From positions 1 through 43,650 of IMG/VR virus record IMGVR_UViG_3300025122_005215: 43,650 nucleotides of DNA. One strand, given 5' to 3'. The notes beneath the pieces were generated by a model. It saw nothing but the letters and a program-made list of their open reading frames with translations. It was not told the DNA's origin and ran no database searches. Origin of the DNA: a virus. A program made the translations under genes and the position numbers. This document shows, piece after piece, positions 6,424 through 14,853 of the stretch (its first letter is position 1; every line of letters begins with the position of its first letter).

Positions 6424-7589
6424 AACGAATCAAATACCTGTTTAATTTGATTCAGGTCAACGTGATCTGGAATATCGTTCCGTATCAGATCAAAGTCATC
6501 GAAATTATCTCTAATATTACTGGCACTATAAGGCGTCCCAGACACGTCTGTAGTAACATCAACAGCTGTCTCTGCTGGATCAAGAATATTTAAACCTAAT
6601 TCTTCCTTTTCGGCCCATTTCTGTGCATATGACCAACGCTTCCAGTCATTATCTTTATTACTAGCACCCAGTACAACTGTTGTATCTGAATCTAACGTCT
6701 TAAGAGATTCATATGCAGCTGTTACTGGAGAAGGATAATCAGAAATACTAATTGTTACATTATTAAGAGGTTCAACATATAATTCAAAAATTTGAGCAGC
6801 AGCAGTTGGAGTAATTATTCTACCATCTTTAGTCTTTCTCTCACTTTTAGCAGATGGAGCAGAAATTAAAACATGAACATGACCATCAGGATAAGTTTCA
6901 CTATATTGTTTGACCATTTCATAATGACCTTTATGTGGTGGTTTAAAGCTACCGGGAACAAGAACGACTACTCTATCGTTTTTTTTTAACAAGTTTTCAA
7001 GAACAACATCAGCCTTAGACACAAACCCTTCACTTAATCCTTGATCAACAATTATTCTACGTACAACCTTAGCAACCTTTTTAGAAGTTTCCGGTATAGC
7101 ATCCTTATTAATAAGCTCTCTTTCTGCATCTGATAGTAACACATCACCTAAATCAATATGTAATGCCTTACGAGCGAGGTTCACTAAAAACGTTTCTCCT
7201 TCTGTTGTTAACGGTTCAGCTGGCTCAACAACAGGTGGAGCAGGAGGTTCTCCAACACCAGGTGGAGGAATCGCTGGTTCAAATTCACCACCAGTTGGTG
7301 GACCTTGTCTTGGAACAAACTCATCCGGGCCTTGCTCTGTAAGCGCTTCACCATCGACGGTTGTTGAGGCCTTTATATTTCTTATTGCAGCAGCTGCTTG
7401 GTTATTTTTATCTGTTGCTGCGGCAAGTTTTTCCTCCTTTGAACGGAGTAACTTTAATTCTCCATCAGTAAGTTTCTCGCCCTTATCTTTTTTATTCTGG
7501 GCTGCGGTCGTGGCCGCGGCTCGTGGATCTGAGGTAGCTCCATCATCATTATTAGTCAATTCAGCAATTTTTTTAAGAAACTTACTCAT
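6420..7589 (-). CDS. nucleotidyltransferase-like (cytidylyltransferase fold) protein with long disordered N-terminus
   Basis: A 389-aa protein. Residues 1-130 are low-complexity, Ala/Lys-rich and then Pro-rich (EPAIPPPGVGEPPAPPVVEP). The C-terminal half holds GSFKPPHKGH at 213-222, the HxGH-type nucleotide-binding motif of the NMN adenylyltransferase/cytidylyltransferase superfamily. SASNIR near residue 355 resembles the ISSTxxR motif. Such domains transfer AMP or CMP from NTPs to a phosphorylated acceptor; T4-like marine phages often carry one of unknown substrate. The disordered leader and late promoter TATAAATA (6 bp upstream of the ATG) suggest a virion-associated or late role rather than early metabolism. 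Its stop overlaps the next start (ATGA). Confidence 0.75.
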   Translation of the reverse strand: MSKFLKKIAELTNNDDGATSDPRAAATTAAQNKKDKGEKLTDGELKLLRSKEEKLAAATDKNNQAAAAIRNIKASTTVDGEALTEQGPDEFVPRQGPPTGGEFEPAIPPPGVGEPPAPPVVEPAEPLTTEGETFLVNLARKALHIDLGDVLLSDAERELINKDAIPETSKKVAKVVRRIIVDQGLSEGFVSKADVVLENLLKKNDRVVVLVPGSFKPPHKGHYEMVKQYSETYPDGHVHVLISAPSAKSERKTKDGRIITPTAAAQIFELYVEPLNNVTISISDYPSPVTAAYESLKTLDSDTTVVLGASNKDNDWKRWSYAQKWAEKEELGLNILDPAETAVDVTTDVSGTPYSASNIRDNFDDFDLIRNDIPDHVDLNQIKQVFDSL

Positions 7590-7595
7590 CTTAAT

Positions 7596-7603
7596 TATTT
7601 ATA
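7596..7603 (-). promoter_or_regulatory. T4-type late promoter
   Basis: Exact TATAAATA on the minus strand, 6 bp before the ATG at 7589. It overlaps the left copy of the 24-bp repeat. Confidence 0.7.
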
Positions 7604-7621
7604 GCAACGAAAGCTTATTTC
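7598..7621. repeat. 24-bp direct repeat, left copy (flanks FkbM gene)
   Basis: Identical over 24 bp to 8400-8423. It contains the FkbM stop codon and the proximal part of the late promoter of the 6420-7589 gene. The right copy encodes the C-terminus of the 8401-8961 gene. Confidence 0.9.
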
Positions 7622-8400
7622 CTATGTCTACTAAGAAAATCAACGGCCTCGGCTGGTGTCAATTTATCTAACCAAAAACCTCTATTTATAAAAGTGAATT
7701 CACCATTGGGTCTTTGACTTGTTTGCACCGGCGAAAAACCTTGTTTTGTTATATAATGTATAAGTTCTTTTACTTTTGTTTTGCCTAATATTTGTCGATG
7801 GACTTCCATACTTATAATACCTATGTTGCTCAACTTCTCGCCAAATAACAAGCCGTATTCTGCTCCCTCTATATCACATTTCAAATAATCTATCTTATCA
7901 CGGCTTACAAATTTAAACACCTGAGGCAACCCAATGGCTATTACAGAGTGTGAATGATCCTTGGATTTTTCTATATTATCCACAATAGAGCTTCCGTAAG
8001 GAGAAGATCTATTATTAAATTTAAAGTCAATTATTTTACCATCGATGCCGGTACCGTCTGCGCTTTTTCTAGATTTTGAAAGAGCTAAATTTAGACAAGT
8101 AATTTTATTAATAAGGTTTTTCTCTTGAACATTTCTTATAAGTTTTAAAAAATTCGGGTAACATGGTTCAAAGCAATATATTTCATCAAAATATTCTTCG
8201 TTTTGTATAGCAAAATATCCTTGCGCTGCGCCAATATCAACACAAACCTTTTTTTCACCATCGTCAGGAAGGATTGAAAAATCGGGAATTAGATAATCAC
8301 CGGTCAGTTTTCTTTTGTTAAGCTCTCGGTCTCTATCATCATTATTTATAATTCTTTCCCAAGAAGCAAAAAAACCGTTTTTATATTTCCTCTTCTCCAT
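7615..8400 (-). CDS. FkbM-family SAM-dependent methyltransferase
   Basis: A 261-aa class I methyltransferase of the FkbM type, which typically O-methylates sugars or small metabolites. Visible are the SAM motif VCVDIGAAQGYFAIQ at about 52-66, YCFEPCYPNF (acidic residue of motif II) and YLKCDIEGAEYGLL with ISMEVH, both characteristic of FkbM proteins. The gene sits exactly between two copies of a 24-bp direct repeat, and its stop codon lies inside the left copy. This suggests it entered as a cassette between its two neighbours. No Shine-Dalgarno is visible, and the ATG directly follows the upstream stop codon. With the window's glycosyltransferases and rml genes, a glycan-methylating role is plausible. 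Confidence 0.88.
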   Translation of the reverse strand: MEKRKYKNGFFASWERIINNDDRDRELNKRKLTGDYLIPDFSILPDDGEKKVCVDIGAAQGYFAIQNEEYFDEIYCFEPCYPNFLKLIRNVQEKNLINKITCLNLALSKSRKSADGTGIDGKIIDFKFNNRSSPYGSSIVDNIEKSKDHSHSVIAIGLPQVFKFVSRDKIDYLKCDIEGAEYGLLFGEKLSNIGIISMEVHRQILGKTKVKELIHYITKQGFSPVQTSQRPNGEFTFINRGFWLDKLTPAEAVDFLSRHRK

Positions 8401-8423
8401 TTATAGCAACGAAAGCTTATTTC
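8400..8423. repeat. 24-bp direct repeat, right copy (flanks FkbM gene)
   Basis: Identical to 7598-7621. Here it encodes the last residues (NKLSLL and stop) of the 8401-8961 gene and reaches into the ATG of the FkbM gene. Confidence 0.9.
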
Positions 8424-8961
8424 TTATATCATTGAAATATGTTTTATCTAAAAATGTCAATTCATAGTGTTTACAGAAATATTGTAATTTACTAAAATAA
8501 AACTTACCAGTTTGTATCTTACTAAGTCTTCTCATTAACACTACAACTAGTTCCGCTGCAAAACCATCACATTTAAGTTTTTTCTTAAAATCCTTTAAAG
8601 ACAGTGGTTCACGTATTACGATAACCGGGAATTTTTTAATAAAAACATCTAAAAAAGGAATATATTTTTCATTAAGCTTATTAGCATTATCAAAATATAT
8701 AACAGGCTTCTTCTTATTATTATAACTCTTTAATACCTCACAGGTATAGTGTATAAAATAATGAAATATATATTTTTTATGCTGTTTATTATTAAATTTT
8801 AATTCATTGTCAAATTCAGATACCTTATCTATAGACGAATTATGAATACGCTCTATTACCGGAGTAAAATTAATAATATTAAAGAGTGAATTAGGTAACC
8901 TATATGAGAGACTCGGGCTTAGATGTGTGTTTTTCGTTAAGTTGTCTAATTCTATCTGCAT
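8401..8961 (-). CDS. hypothetical protein
   Basis: A 186-aa protein, Lys/Phe/Asn-rich, soluble by composition, with no motif I recognise. The middle (KPVIYFDNANKL, PVIVIREPL) alternates hydrophobic beta-like strands with acidic turns, as in Rossmann-like or nuclease folds, but no catalytic set is evident. The start overlaps the upstream nuclease-like gene by 62 bp out of frame, which is long for this genome. No later in-frame ATG exists near the N-terminus, so a non-ATG start may be used. The 3' end is the right arm of the 24-bp repeat. Confidence 0.55.
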   Translation of the reverse strand: MQIELDNLTKNTHLSPSLSYRLPNSLFNIINFTPVIERIHNSSIDKVSEFDNELKFNNKQHKKYIFHYFIHYTCEVLKSYNNKKKPVIYFDNANKLNEKYIPFLDVFIKKFPVIVIREPLSLKDFKKKLKCDGFAAELVVVLMRRLSKIQTGKFYFSKLQYFCKHYELTFLDKTYFNDIRNKLSLL

Positions 8962-9415
8962 TGTTCTTCCAAAAATCCGTGTAACTAGTTATAATATATT
9001 TGCTAGTATAACGCAAGTAATTTTTATATCGGAAATAATGTGATAAGTTTGTTGGAAATAAAATATAACTACCTTTACGAGTTACTTTAATAACTAGAAA
9101 CCAATTGTCTTCACTTTCAGCTTGTTTAATCCATTTATTTAAAGTTAAATTATTAGTGAATAATTTATGATAATCAAATGTCTTATAGCTTTTACACTCG
9201 ATCTTAAAGGAAGACATACACGGAGGTACCATAATATCTCCATCCATCATACGTTTTTGATCTTCCGTTAATCGATCAAGTCGGTGAAAATTAGCGCCTC
9301 CAGTATAGGCACCGGAGTTTGGAACTCTAATAAAATTCTCATTAAACGTCTCACTTAGATCTTTTGCGACTTCTCGCTCCCAGCTGTTACCTTTTTGTTT
9401 GGCCGCGCTCGGCAT
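8900..9415 (-). CDS. PD-(D/E)XK nuclease, Holliday-junction-resolvase-like
   Basis: A 171-aa protein. The N-terminus KQKGNSWEREVAKDLSE supplies the conserved Glu of motif I, GDIMVPP the catalytic Asp, and FKIECKSYK the ExK pair. This is the arrangement of archaeal Hjc-type and phage resolvase-like nucleases. SGAYTGGANFHR between them matches the flexible loop of that family. T4 resolves branched DNA before packaging with gp49, a different fold; an Hjc-like enzyme could fill that role here by inference. A weak late element (CATAAGTA) lies 8 bp before the ATG. Confidence 0.75.
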   Translation of the reverse strand: MPSAAKQKGNSWEREVAKDLSETFNENFIRVPNSGAYTGGANFHRLDRLTEDQKRMMDGDIMVPPCMSSFKIECKSYKTFDYHKLFTNNLTLNKWIKQAESEDNWFLVIKVTRKGSYILFPTNLSHYFRYKNYLRYTSKYIITSYTDFWKNNADRIRQLNEKHTSKPESLI

Positions 9416-9423
9416 TATATAAT

Positions 9424-9431
9424 TACTTATG
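9424..9431 (-). promoter_or_regulatory. weak late-promoter-like octamer
   Basis: CATAAGTA on the minus strand, two bases from TATAAATA, 8 bp before the ATG at 9415. Confidence 0.3.
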
Positions 9432-9433
9432 AC

Positions 9434-9658
9434 TTAGCTAGACCTTGCAAGTTTTTTCTTTTTACGCTTTTTCTTTTCCTTCTTTACCTTACCCTTGCGT
9501 TCTATAGTAGCACCTAATACATTGGGTATTCTCGCATCATCTGGTTGATATGTATCTCCACTATTATACTCACCTGTGCCTTGACCTAGCCCAGCTGAGG
9601 CAACAGTGTTATCATTTAATAATTGTGTAACTACTTGATCAAATAAATTAAGCGGCAT
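9434..9658 (-). CDS. small protein with Lys-rich C-terminus
   Basis: A 74-aa protein starting MPLNLFDQVVTQLL. This start is chosen over an ATG at 9730 because it lies 5 bp after the late-like element ACTAAATA, and the 24 extra residues would overlap the divergent uvsY gene. The middle is Gly/Asp-rich (GLGQGTGEYNSGDTYQPDDA). The last 20 or so residues are almost entirely Lys and Arg (KKEKKKRKKKK). A strongly basic tail suggests nucleic-acid binding or packaging in the head, but no family is recognised. Confidence 0.55.
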   Translation of the reverse strand: MPLNLFDQVVTQLLNDNTVASAGLGQGTGEYNSGDTYQPDDARIPNVLGATIERKGKVKKEKKKRKKKKLARSS

Positions 9659-9663
9659 ATAAT

Positions 9664-9671
9664 TATTTAGT
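9664..9671 (-). promoter_or_regulatory. late-promoter-like octamer
   Basis: ACTAAATA on the minus strand, 5 bp before the ATG at 9658. Confidence 0.35.
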
Positions 9672-9697
9672 TGATTTCTACATAAATATACTATAAT
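9671..9697 (+). promoter_or_regulatory. sigma-70-type early promoter of uvsY operon
   Basis: TTGATT (9671-9676), a short 15-bp spacer and perfect TATAAT (9692-9697). The uvsY ATG follows 6 bp later, so the predicted +1 coincides with the start codon. It begins the long plus-strand block. Confidence 0.55.
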
Positions 9698-9703
9698 AAA
9701 TAA

Positions 9704-10108
9704 ATGGAGATTGGTGATATTATCAATCAATACCTTAAAGAGGCGAGTATTGATACAAATTTAGATCGATTAGAAGTTACTTCCACTCAAGAACGATTGA
9801 TTTCTAATAAACATAAATGGTCAGCCAGATTAATTAATCATAAAATTAATTTAAATAAATTTAAATCTGATCGAGCATCTCTCTTAGAGGGATATATAAC
9901 TAAGTATCAAGAAGATGAACCAGTACGCGTAAATAGATCTATTGCAGAAAAGGCGGTTCAAAATAAAAACGAAATAAAAGCTATAGATTCAAAAATTCAA
10001 AACGAAGTCCTTATTATTAGCTTCTTAGAAAATATATACAAAAATATAAGCTTTGCGACAAATGATATAAAAAATTTAGTCGAATTAATGAAGCTTGAAA
10101 CTCAATGA
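9704..10108 (+). CDS. uvsY: UvsY recombination mediator
   Basis: A 134-aa protein, close to T4 UvsY (137 aa). UvsY loads the UvsX recombinase onto gp32-coated single-stranded DNA. The sequence is helical and charged, with an SKHKW/SARLINHK-type segment (here NKHKWSARLINHKIN) aligning with YSKWLNKHS of T4 UvsY. The assignment rests on length, this pattern and position directly before uvsW. The gene overlaps uvsW by 4 bp (ATGA). Its promoter lies immediately upstream with no room for a leader. Confidence 0.75.
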   Translation: MEIGDIINQYLKEASIDTNLDRLEVTSTQERLISNKHKWSARLINHKINLNKFKSDRASLLEGYITKYQEDEPVRVNRSIAEKAVQNKNEIKAIDSKIQNEVLIISFLENIYKNISFATNDIKNLVELMKLETQ

Positions 10109-11556
10109 TTAATATTACATTACGCTCAAACTCTCAAGCTATGTTAGAGGGTCCTGAATTAGATATTATCAGAGAACATTTTAGTGTAAAAAACGAAGCA
10201 GCTCATTTTCAAAGAAGATTCGGACGGTTTGTTCCTCACCGAACATACGCAATTACTCAACAAGGTAAATGTGATATTGGATTATTAATGGAAATTGCAA
10301 AGCTTTGCAAAATAAAAAATATAGAAATTAATTTTTCAAAAGAAATAAAAAATTCATTAGTACCTACATTACGTAAAGATAATATTATTGATTATAATTT
10401 AAATTTAGAATACAGAGAGTATCAACAAGATATAATCAATAAATGTATTGACATTGGCCGTGGCACAATAATATTAGCAACCGCCGGAGGTAAAACCTTA
10501 ACTATGGCTGGCTTGTTAGAATTTTATTATAAAAACTATAGTAAAAACTTTAAAGGCTTAGTTATTGTGCCTGATTTAGGATTAGTAAATCAAACAATAT
10601 CTGACTTCGAGCAATATGGTGTATCGTTTTCTACAACCAAATATACTGGGAAGGATGAATTAATACTATCTCGTAATATTATTATAGCTAATTTAGGTAT
10701 ACTACAAAGCTCAAAGCAAGATATCTCGTGGATAGAGCATATTGATTTTTTAATAGTAGATGAAGTACATAAAGTAAGAAGAGGTAATAAGATAAATAAT
10801 ATTCTCAAGAAAATCACTACCTCACACCGCTTTGGCTTTACTGGTACGTTACCGGACGATTTATTAGACAAGTGGAATATTTTTGGAAAGATAGGACCGC
10901 AATTATTTGAAAAAAAAGCTTATGAATTAAGAAACGAAAAGTATGTCGTACCCGCAAAGGTACACGTATTAGAACTAAATTACGACACACCATCTTCACA
11001 AATATATCATGGAAGCAACTCTAATGCGTACTACTTGCAAGAAAATGAATTTATACGCAATAATTGCTTTAGAAATAATTTATTAGCAAAGCTTTCAAAT
11101 AAATTAGATAGGAACGCGTTAATATTAATCGACTATATTGAGCATGGTGAATTATTGCTTAATACATTAAAAGATATTTGTAAAACTAAACAAGTATATT
11201 TTATTCAAGGAGAAGTAGAGGTATCTGAGCGTAAAAAAATACAAACATTAATGGAAGAACAGAATAATATAATAGTTGTCGCTATTTCTAAAATATTTTC
11301 TACAGGTATTAATATAAAAAATTTACATTATATAATGTTCGCAGGTGGCGGAAAAGCAAAAATAAAAATAATACAAAGCATAGGCCGAGGCCTACGATTG
11401 CATTCTGATAAAAAAGAGCTTACAATCTTTGACATTGCTGATAACTTACGCTATGGTCAACGGCACATGGAGCAGCGCCTATCATTATATGACAGCGAGC
11501 ATATAAATTATATTTTTACGCAGTATTATGAAACCAAAAACAAAAAAGAAAAATAA
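10105..11556 (+). CDS. uvsW: UvsW-type DNA/RNA helicase
   Basis: A 483-aa SF2 helicase of T4 UvsW length. UvsW unwinds R-loops and branched DNA and helps shift from origin- to recombination-dependent replication. Visible are YREYQQDII (Q-like motif), Walker A ATAGGKTLT near residue 125, VDEVHKV (DEVH box), FGFTGTLP (motif III) and SIGRGLRLH (motif VI). The N-terminal about 110 residues form the small substrate-binding domain of the family. It overlaps gene 55 by 29 bp. Confidence 0.92.
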   Translation: MINITLRSNSQAMLEGPELDIIREHFSVKNEAAHFQRRFGRFVPHRTYAITQQGKCDIGLLMEIAKLCKIKNIEINFSKEIKNSLVPTLRKDNIIDYNLNLEYREYQQDIINKCIDIGRGTIILATAGGKTLTMAGLLEFYYKNYSKNFKGLVIVPDLGLVNQTISDFEQYGVSFSTTKYTGKDELILSRNIIIANLGILQSSKQDISWIEHIDFLIVDEVHKVRRGNKINNILKKITTSHRFGFTGTLPDDLLDKWNIFGKIGPQLFEKKAYELRNEKYVVPAKVHVLELNYDTPSSQIYHGSNSNAYYLQENEFIRNNCFRNNLLAKLSNKLDRNALILIDYIEHGELLLNTLKDICKTKQVYFIQGEVEVSERKKIQTLMEEQNNIIVVAISKIFSTGINIKNLHYIMFAGGGKAKIKIIQSIGRGLRLHSDKKELTIFDIADNLRYGQRHMEQRLSLYDSEHINYIFTQYYETKNKKEK

Positions 11557-11968
11557 AAAAACATATTACGTTAATCCGAAGGAATTTTTACAACAATTAA
11601 CAGATTATTATAAAACAGACGACTTAATCGATGATTTAGCTATGTCTGTTTATAAAATTGCTGTTGGTTTAAGTTATTCTCCTAACTTTATAAATTATAG
11701 CTATAAAGATGAAATGATTGGTGATGCTGTTGTAAAAATGATAGCAGCAGTAAACAACAAAAAATTTAGAATAGATTCTCCATCAAATCCATTTTCATAT
11801 TTTACTACTATCGCCTATCATGCATTTATTAATAGAATAAAGAAAGAAAAGAAATATAGAGACACAATTAATGATTATCAAGAACAAGTATACGGTCAGC
11901 TAGCTAGAGATGAAGAAATAGTAAATAAACAACCAGTTAAAGATTACGACCGAGAATTATATACATAA
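11528..11968 (+). CDS. 55: gp55-like late sigma factor
   Basis: A 146-aa protein, shorter than T4 gp55 (185 aa). It recognises late promoters (TATAAATA) when bound to host RNA polymerase. The conserved stretch YKDEMIGDAVVKM followed by NPFSYFTTIAYHAFINRIKKEK matches the sigma region 2-like segment of T4 gp55 (NPFAYFTTI). The N-terminus is Lys-rich. The 3' end overlaps gene 47 by a single base. Numerous late-promoter octamers in the window are its expected targets. Confidence 0.88.
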   Translation: MKPKTKKKNKKTYYVNPKEFLQQLTDYYKTDDLIDDLAMSVYKIAVGLSYSPNFINYSYKDEMIGDAVVKMIAAVNNKKFRIDSPSNPFSYFTTIAYHAFINRIKKEKKYRDTINDYQEQVYGQLARDEEIVNKQPVKDYDRELYT

Positions 11969-13014
11969 TGGTAGTTGAAAACAATAAAAAAATCGGATTC
12001 TTTTCTGATTTACACATTGGCATACATCAAAATAGTGAAAAGTGGCATGATGTTACTTTAGAGTGGGCAAAATGGTTCACAAACGAACTAAAAGAACAAA
12101 ATATTACTAATTTGTTTTTTGGAGGTGATTTTTTTCATTATCGAGATGAAATAAATGTAAAATCCCTACATTTTGCCAATGATGTATTAGACTTATTTAA
12201 TGAGTTTGAAATAATTATGATTCCCGGTAATCATGATGCTTATTATAAGGACAATTCTAATGTACATTCATTATCTATTTTAAATAATAGAAAAAACATT
12301 AATATCCTTGATAAGCCGTGTATACAAACTATCTTTAATAAGCAGGTTGGCTTCTGTCCGTGGGGTACAAATATAGATAAAATTCCAGAATGTGACTTAT
12401 TAGTCGGTCATTTTGAAATTCAAAATTTTAATTTTAATAGTTTTAAAGTATGCGAGGCAGGTATTCAGTCATGCGACTTACTTAATAAGTCTAAACTCAT
12501 AGTATCTGGTCATTTCCATAAACGACAACGCCGAAAATACTCAAATGGAGAGATAATTTATGTTGGAAACCCATTTGAAATGGACTTTAATGACATTCAG
12601 GATCAGAAAGGGTTTTATATATTTGATTTTAATGAACAAAATATAAAATATACCTTTATCGATAACAAAATATCCCCCATACATGTAAAAGTAAACTTAA
12701 GTGAACTTGAAAAATTAAAAGCTATAGCAAAAAAAATAGGTTGGGCCAAGATAGCTATAAAAATTATTATAGATAAAGATATAAAAACAAATTTAATCGA
12801 TAAAATAATTGCATCTATAAATTTTGAAGCACCATTTTCTTTAGTAACAGATTATTTACATAAATTTAATATTGGCGATAATATTGAACTAACAAATGAA
12901 CTTGGTGACTTGAATGTCAAGCAATGTATTATAGAATATGTAGACTCTTTAGATATAGATAATAAAGAAAAAGTAATAAACAAAACTGTGCATTTATATA
13001 ATCAGTTTTCATAG
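11968..13014 (+). CDS. 47: gp47 recombination nuclease subunit (SbcD/Mre11-like)
   Basis: A 348-aa calcineurin-like phosphoesterase that pairs with gp46 to resect DNA ends for recombination-dependent replication. All metal-binding motifs are present: SDLHIGIH (D14, H16), GGDFFH (D54), PGNHD (N88-H89), VGHFE and SGHFHKRQ. It is close to the T4 protein in length (339 aa). It directly precedes gene 46 with a 3-bp gap, the same order as in T4-like phages. Confidence 0.95.
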   Translation: MVVENNKKIGFFSDLHIGIHQNSEKWHDVTLEWAKWFTNELKEQNITNLFFGGDFFHYRDEINVKSLHFANDVLDLFNEFEIIMIPGNHDAYYKDNSNVHSLSILNNRKNINILDKPCIQTIFNKQVGFCPWGTNIDKIPECDLLVGHFEIQNFNFNSFKVCEAGIQSCDLLNKSKLIVSGHFHKRQRRKYSNGEIIYVGNPFEMDFNDIQDQKGFYIFDFNEQNIKYTFIDNKISPIHVKVNLSELEKLKAIAKKIGWAKIAIKIIIDKDIKTNLIDKIIASINFEAPFSLVTDYLHKFNIGDNIELTNELGDLNVKQCIIEYVDSLDIDNKEKVINKTVHLYNQFS

Positions 13015-13017
13015 TGT

Positions 13018-14838
13018 ATGAAGTATATAAATTTTAACACAATAAAAATTAGTAACTTTCTATCAATAGGTAAAAAGCCAATTGAAATTAATTTTCAAAC
13101 CGGATTAAACATAATTACTGGTGTTAATAGAGATAAAGAGGATAGAAGAAACGGTGTTGGTAAATCGACGATTGCTGATGCTATACATTTTGCGATTTTT
13201 GGTGAAACAATACGAGAGGTCTCAAAAGATTTTATTGTAAATTCTGTAAACAAAAAAAATACATATGTAGAGTTACATTTTTCAATAAATGAAAATAATA
13301 AAACAAATAATTATCGAATTGTACGTAAGCTAAAACCTACAAAGTGTTATCTGTATGTTAATGATACAGACGTAACTGAAAGCACTATACCTAATACTAG
13401 TAAAAAAATAAAGAGTATACTTAGCTGTTCTCCGGAAGTTTTTCAAAATTGTGTTATAATGTCACTTAACACTACATTACCTTTCATGGCACAAAAAAAG
13501 GTTGAAAAAAGAAAATTTATTGAAGGTATTTTAAATTTAGAAATATTTTCTGAGATGCTTTTAAGTGCTCGATCTGAATATAACAATGTACAAAAAAAGT
13601 ATGAACATATTACAAAAGATTTTGACCACGCAACTAATATTTTTAAGCTTCTTCAAGATCAAAAAGATAAAATTCTAACTAACATTATTGAACAAAAAGA
13701 TAAAATTAATGATAGAATAAAAATTATAAACGAAGATATAGAACAAAACAAAACCAAAATTAAAAATATAAACAGAGATTTATATAATAAAAGTAAAGAA
13801 AAATTAGAGTTTATAAAAAATAAATTAAAAGATATACAAAGCCAGCTAGATACTATTTCAAATAAAATTACAGAACATCAAACTGAAATAAAATTTTATA
13901 ATAAACAAACCTCAAATATTGGTACAGATGATGATAATTGTCCAATATGCTTACGACAAATTACAAGCAAAGATAGAGATCATATAGAACAAGAGAAAGA
14001 TAAAATTAAAAAAGATATTGATAATTGCGAACAAGATATTGAAAGTTTATTACAACAACAAAAAAACATTATTAATTTAAAAGAAAATAGTATTACGGCA
14101 GAGTCGCAACTCAACGCCTACGTCTCCACCGTAAAAACAGTTCATAATAATAATAAAATAACCGCTGCATATATTGATAGTCTTAAAAATGATCTTAATA
14201 AAAATAAAAACGAATTACAAGAAGTAACAAAAAAAGAAACTAATTTAGAAGTAAATGAACTAGATAATAAATTAAAAATCAAAATAAAAGAAGTAAATGA
14301 ATTAGAAAAAACATCAGACAATATACATTCAGATTTAGAAATTCTAGAAGTAGTAAAATACATCTTATCAGAAGAAGGTGTAAAGTCGTTTATTGTGAAA
14401 AAGATTTTAGATGTTTTAAATAAACGCTTATTATACTATTTACAAAAAATGGATGCAAATTGTATTTGTAGGTTTAATGAATATTTTGAAGAAGAGATCG
14501 TAAATGAAAAAAACGAAGAATGCTCGTATTTTAATTTTTCCGGCGCCGAGAGAAAGAATATAGATCTTGCTATTCTATTTACATTTATAGACATGAGAAG
14601 ACTACAAGGAGACGTAGCATATAATTTATTAATGTTTGATGAACTGTTAGATAGTTCATTAGATGAAAAGGGAGTAGAATTAGTGTTAAATATAATTAAA
14701 GAACGAGTTGATGAGCATAATGAGAGTATATATGTTATTTCTCATAGAAAAGAATCAGTTAAAGCTGCCTCTGGTGAAGTTATTATTCTAGAAAAGAAGA
14801 ACAGTATTACTACTCGTGTGGATTTATCTAATAATTAG
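13018..14838 (+). CDS. 46: gp46 recombination ATPase subunit (SbcC/Rad50-like)
   Basis: A 606-aa SMC-like ATPase, partner of gp47. Visible are Walker A NGVGKST (residues 45-51), a Q-loop region, long charged coiled-coil halves rich in Lys, Glu and Asn, a zinc hook CPIC near residue 307, the signature SGAERKN near 508, Walker B LLMFDEL and the VISHRKE switch. The coiled coil is shorter than in cellular SbcC, as in T4 gp46 (560 aa). Start and spacing are consistent with co-expression with 47. Confidence 0.95.
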   Translation: MKYINFNTIKISNFLSIGKKPIEINFQTGLNIITGVNRDKEDRRNGVGKSTIADAIHFAIFGETIREVSKDFIVNSVNKKNTYVELHFSINENNKTNNYRIVRKLKPTKCYLYVNDTDVTESTIPNTSKKIKSILSCSPEVFQNCVIMSLNTTLPFMAQKKVEKRKFIEGILNLEIFSEMLLSARSEYNNVQKKYEHITKDFDHATNIFKLLQDQKDKILTNIIEQKDKINDRIKIINEDIEQNKTKIKNINRDLYNKSKEKLEFIKNKLKDIQSQLDTISNKITEHQTEIKFYNKQTSNIGTDDDNCPICLRQITSKDRDHIEQEKDKIKKDIDNCEQDIESLLQQQKNIINLKENSITAESQLNAYVSTVKTVHNNNKITAAYIDSLKNDLNKNKNELQEVTKKETNLEVNELDNKLKIKIKEVNELEKTSDNIHSDLEILEVVKYILSEEGVKSFIVKKILDVLNKRLLYYLQKMDANCICRFNEYFEEEIVNEKNEECSYFNFSGAERKNIDLAILFTFIDMRRLQGDVAYNLLMFDELLDSSLDEKGVELVLNIIKERVDEHNESIYVISHRKESVKAASGEVIILEKKNSITTRVDLSNN

Positions 14839-14853
14839 CGATAAATTTATATA

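Noticed and set aside
9659-9730. 24-residue N-terminal extension of the Lys-rich protein
   Set aside because: It would overlap the divergent uvsY start and its promoter, and the ATG at 9658 is correctly spaced from a late-like octamer.
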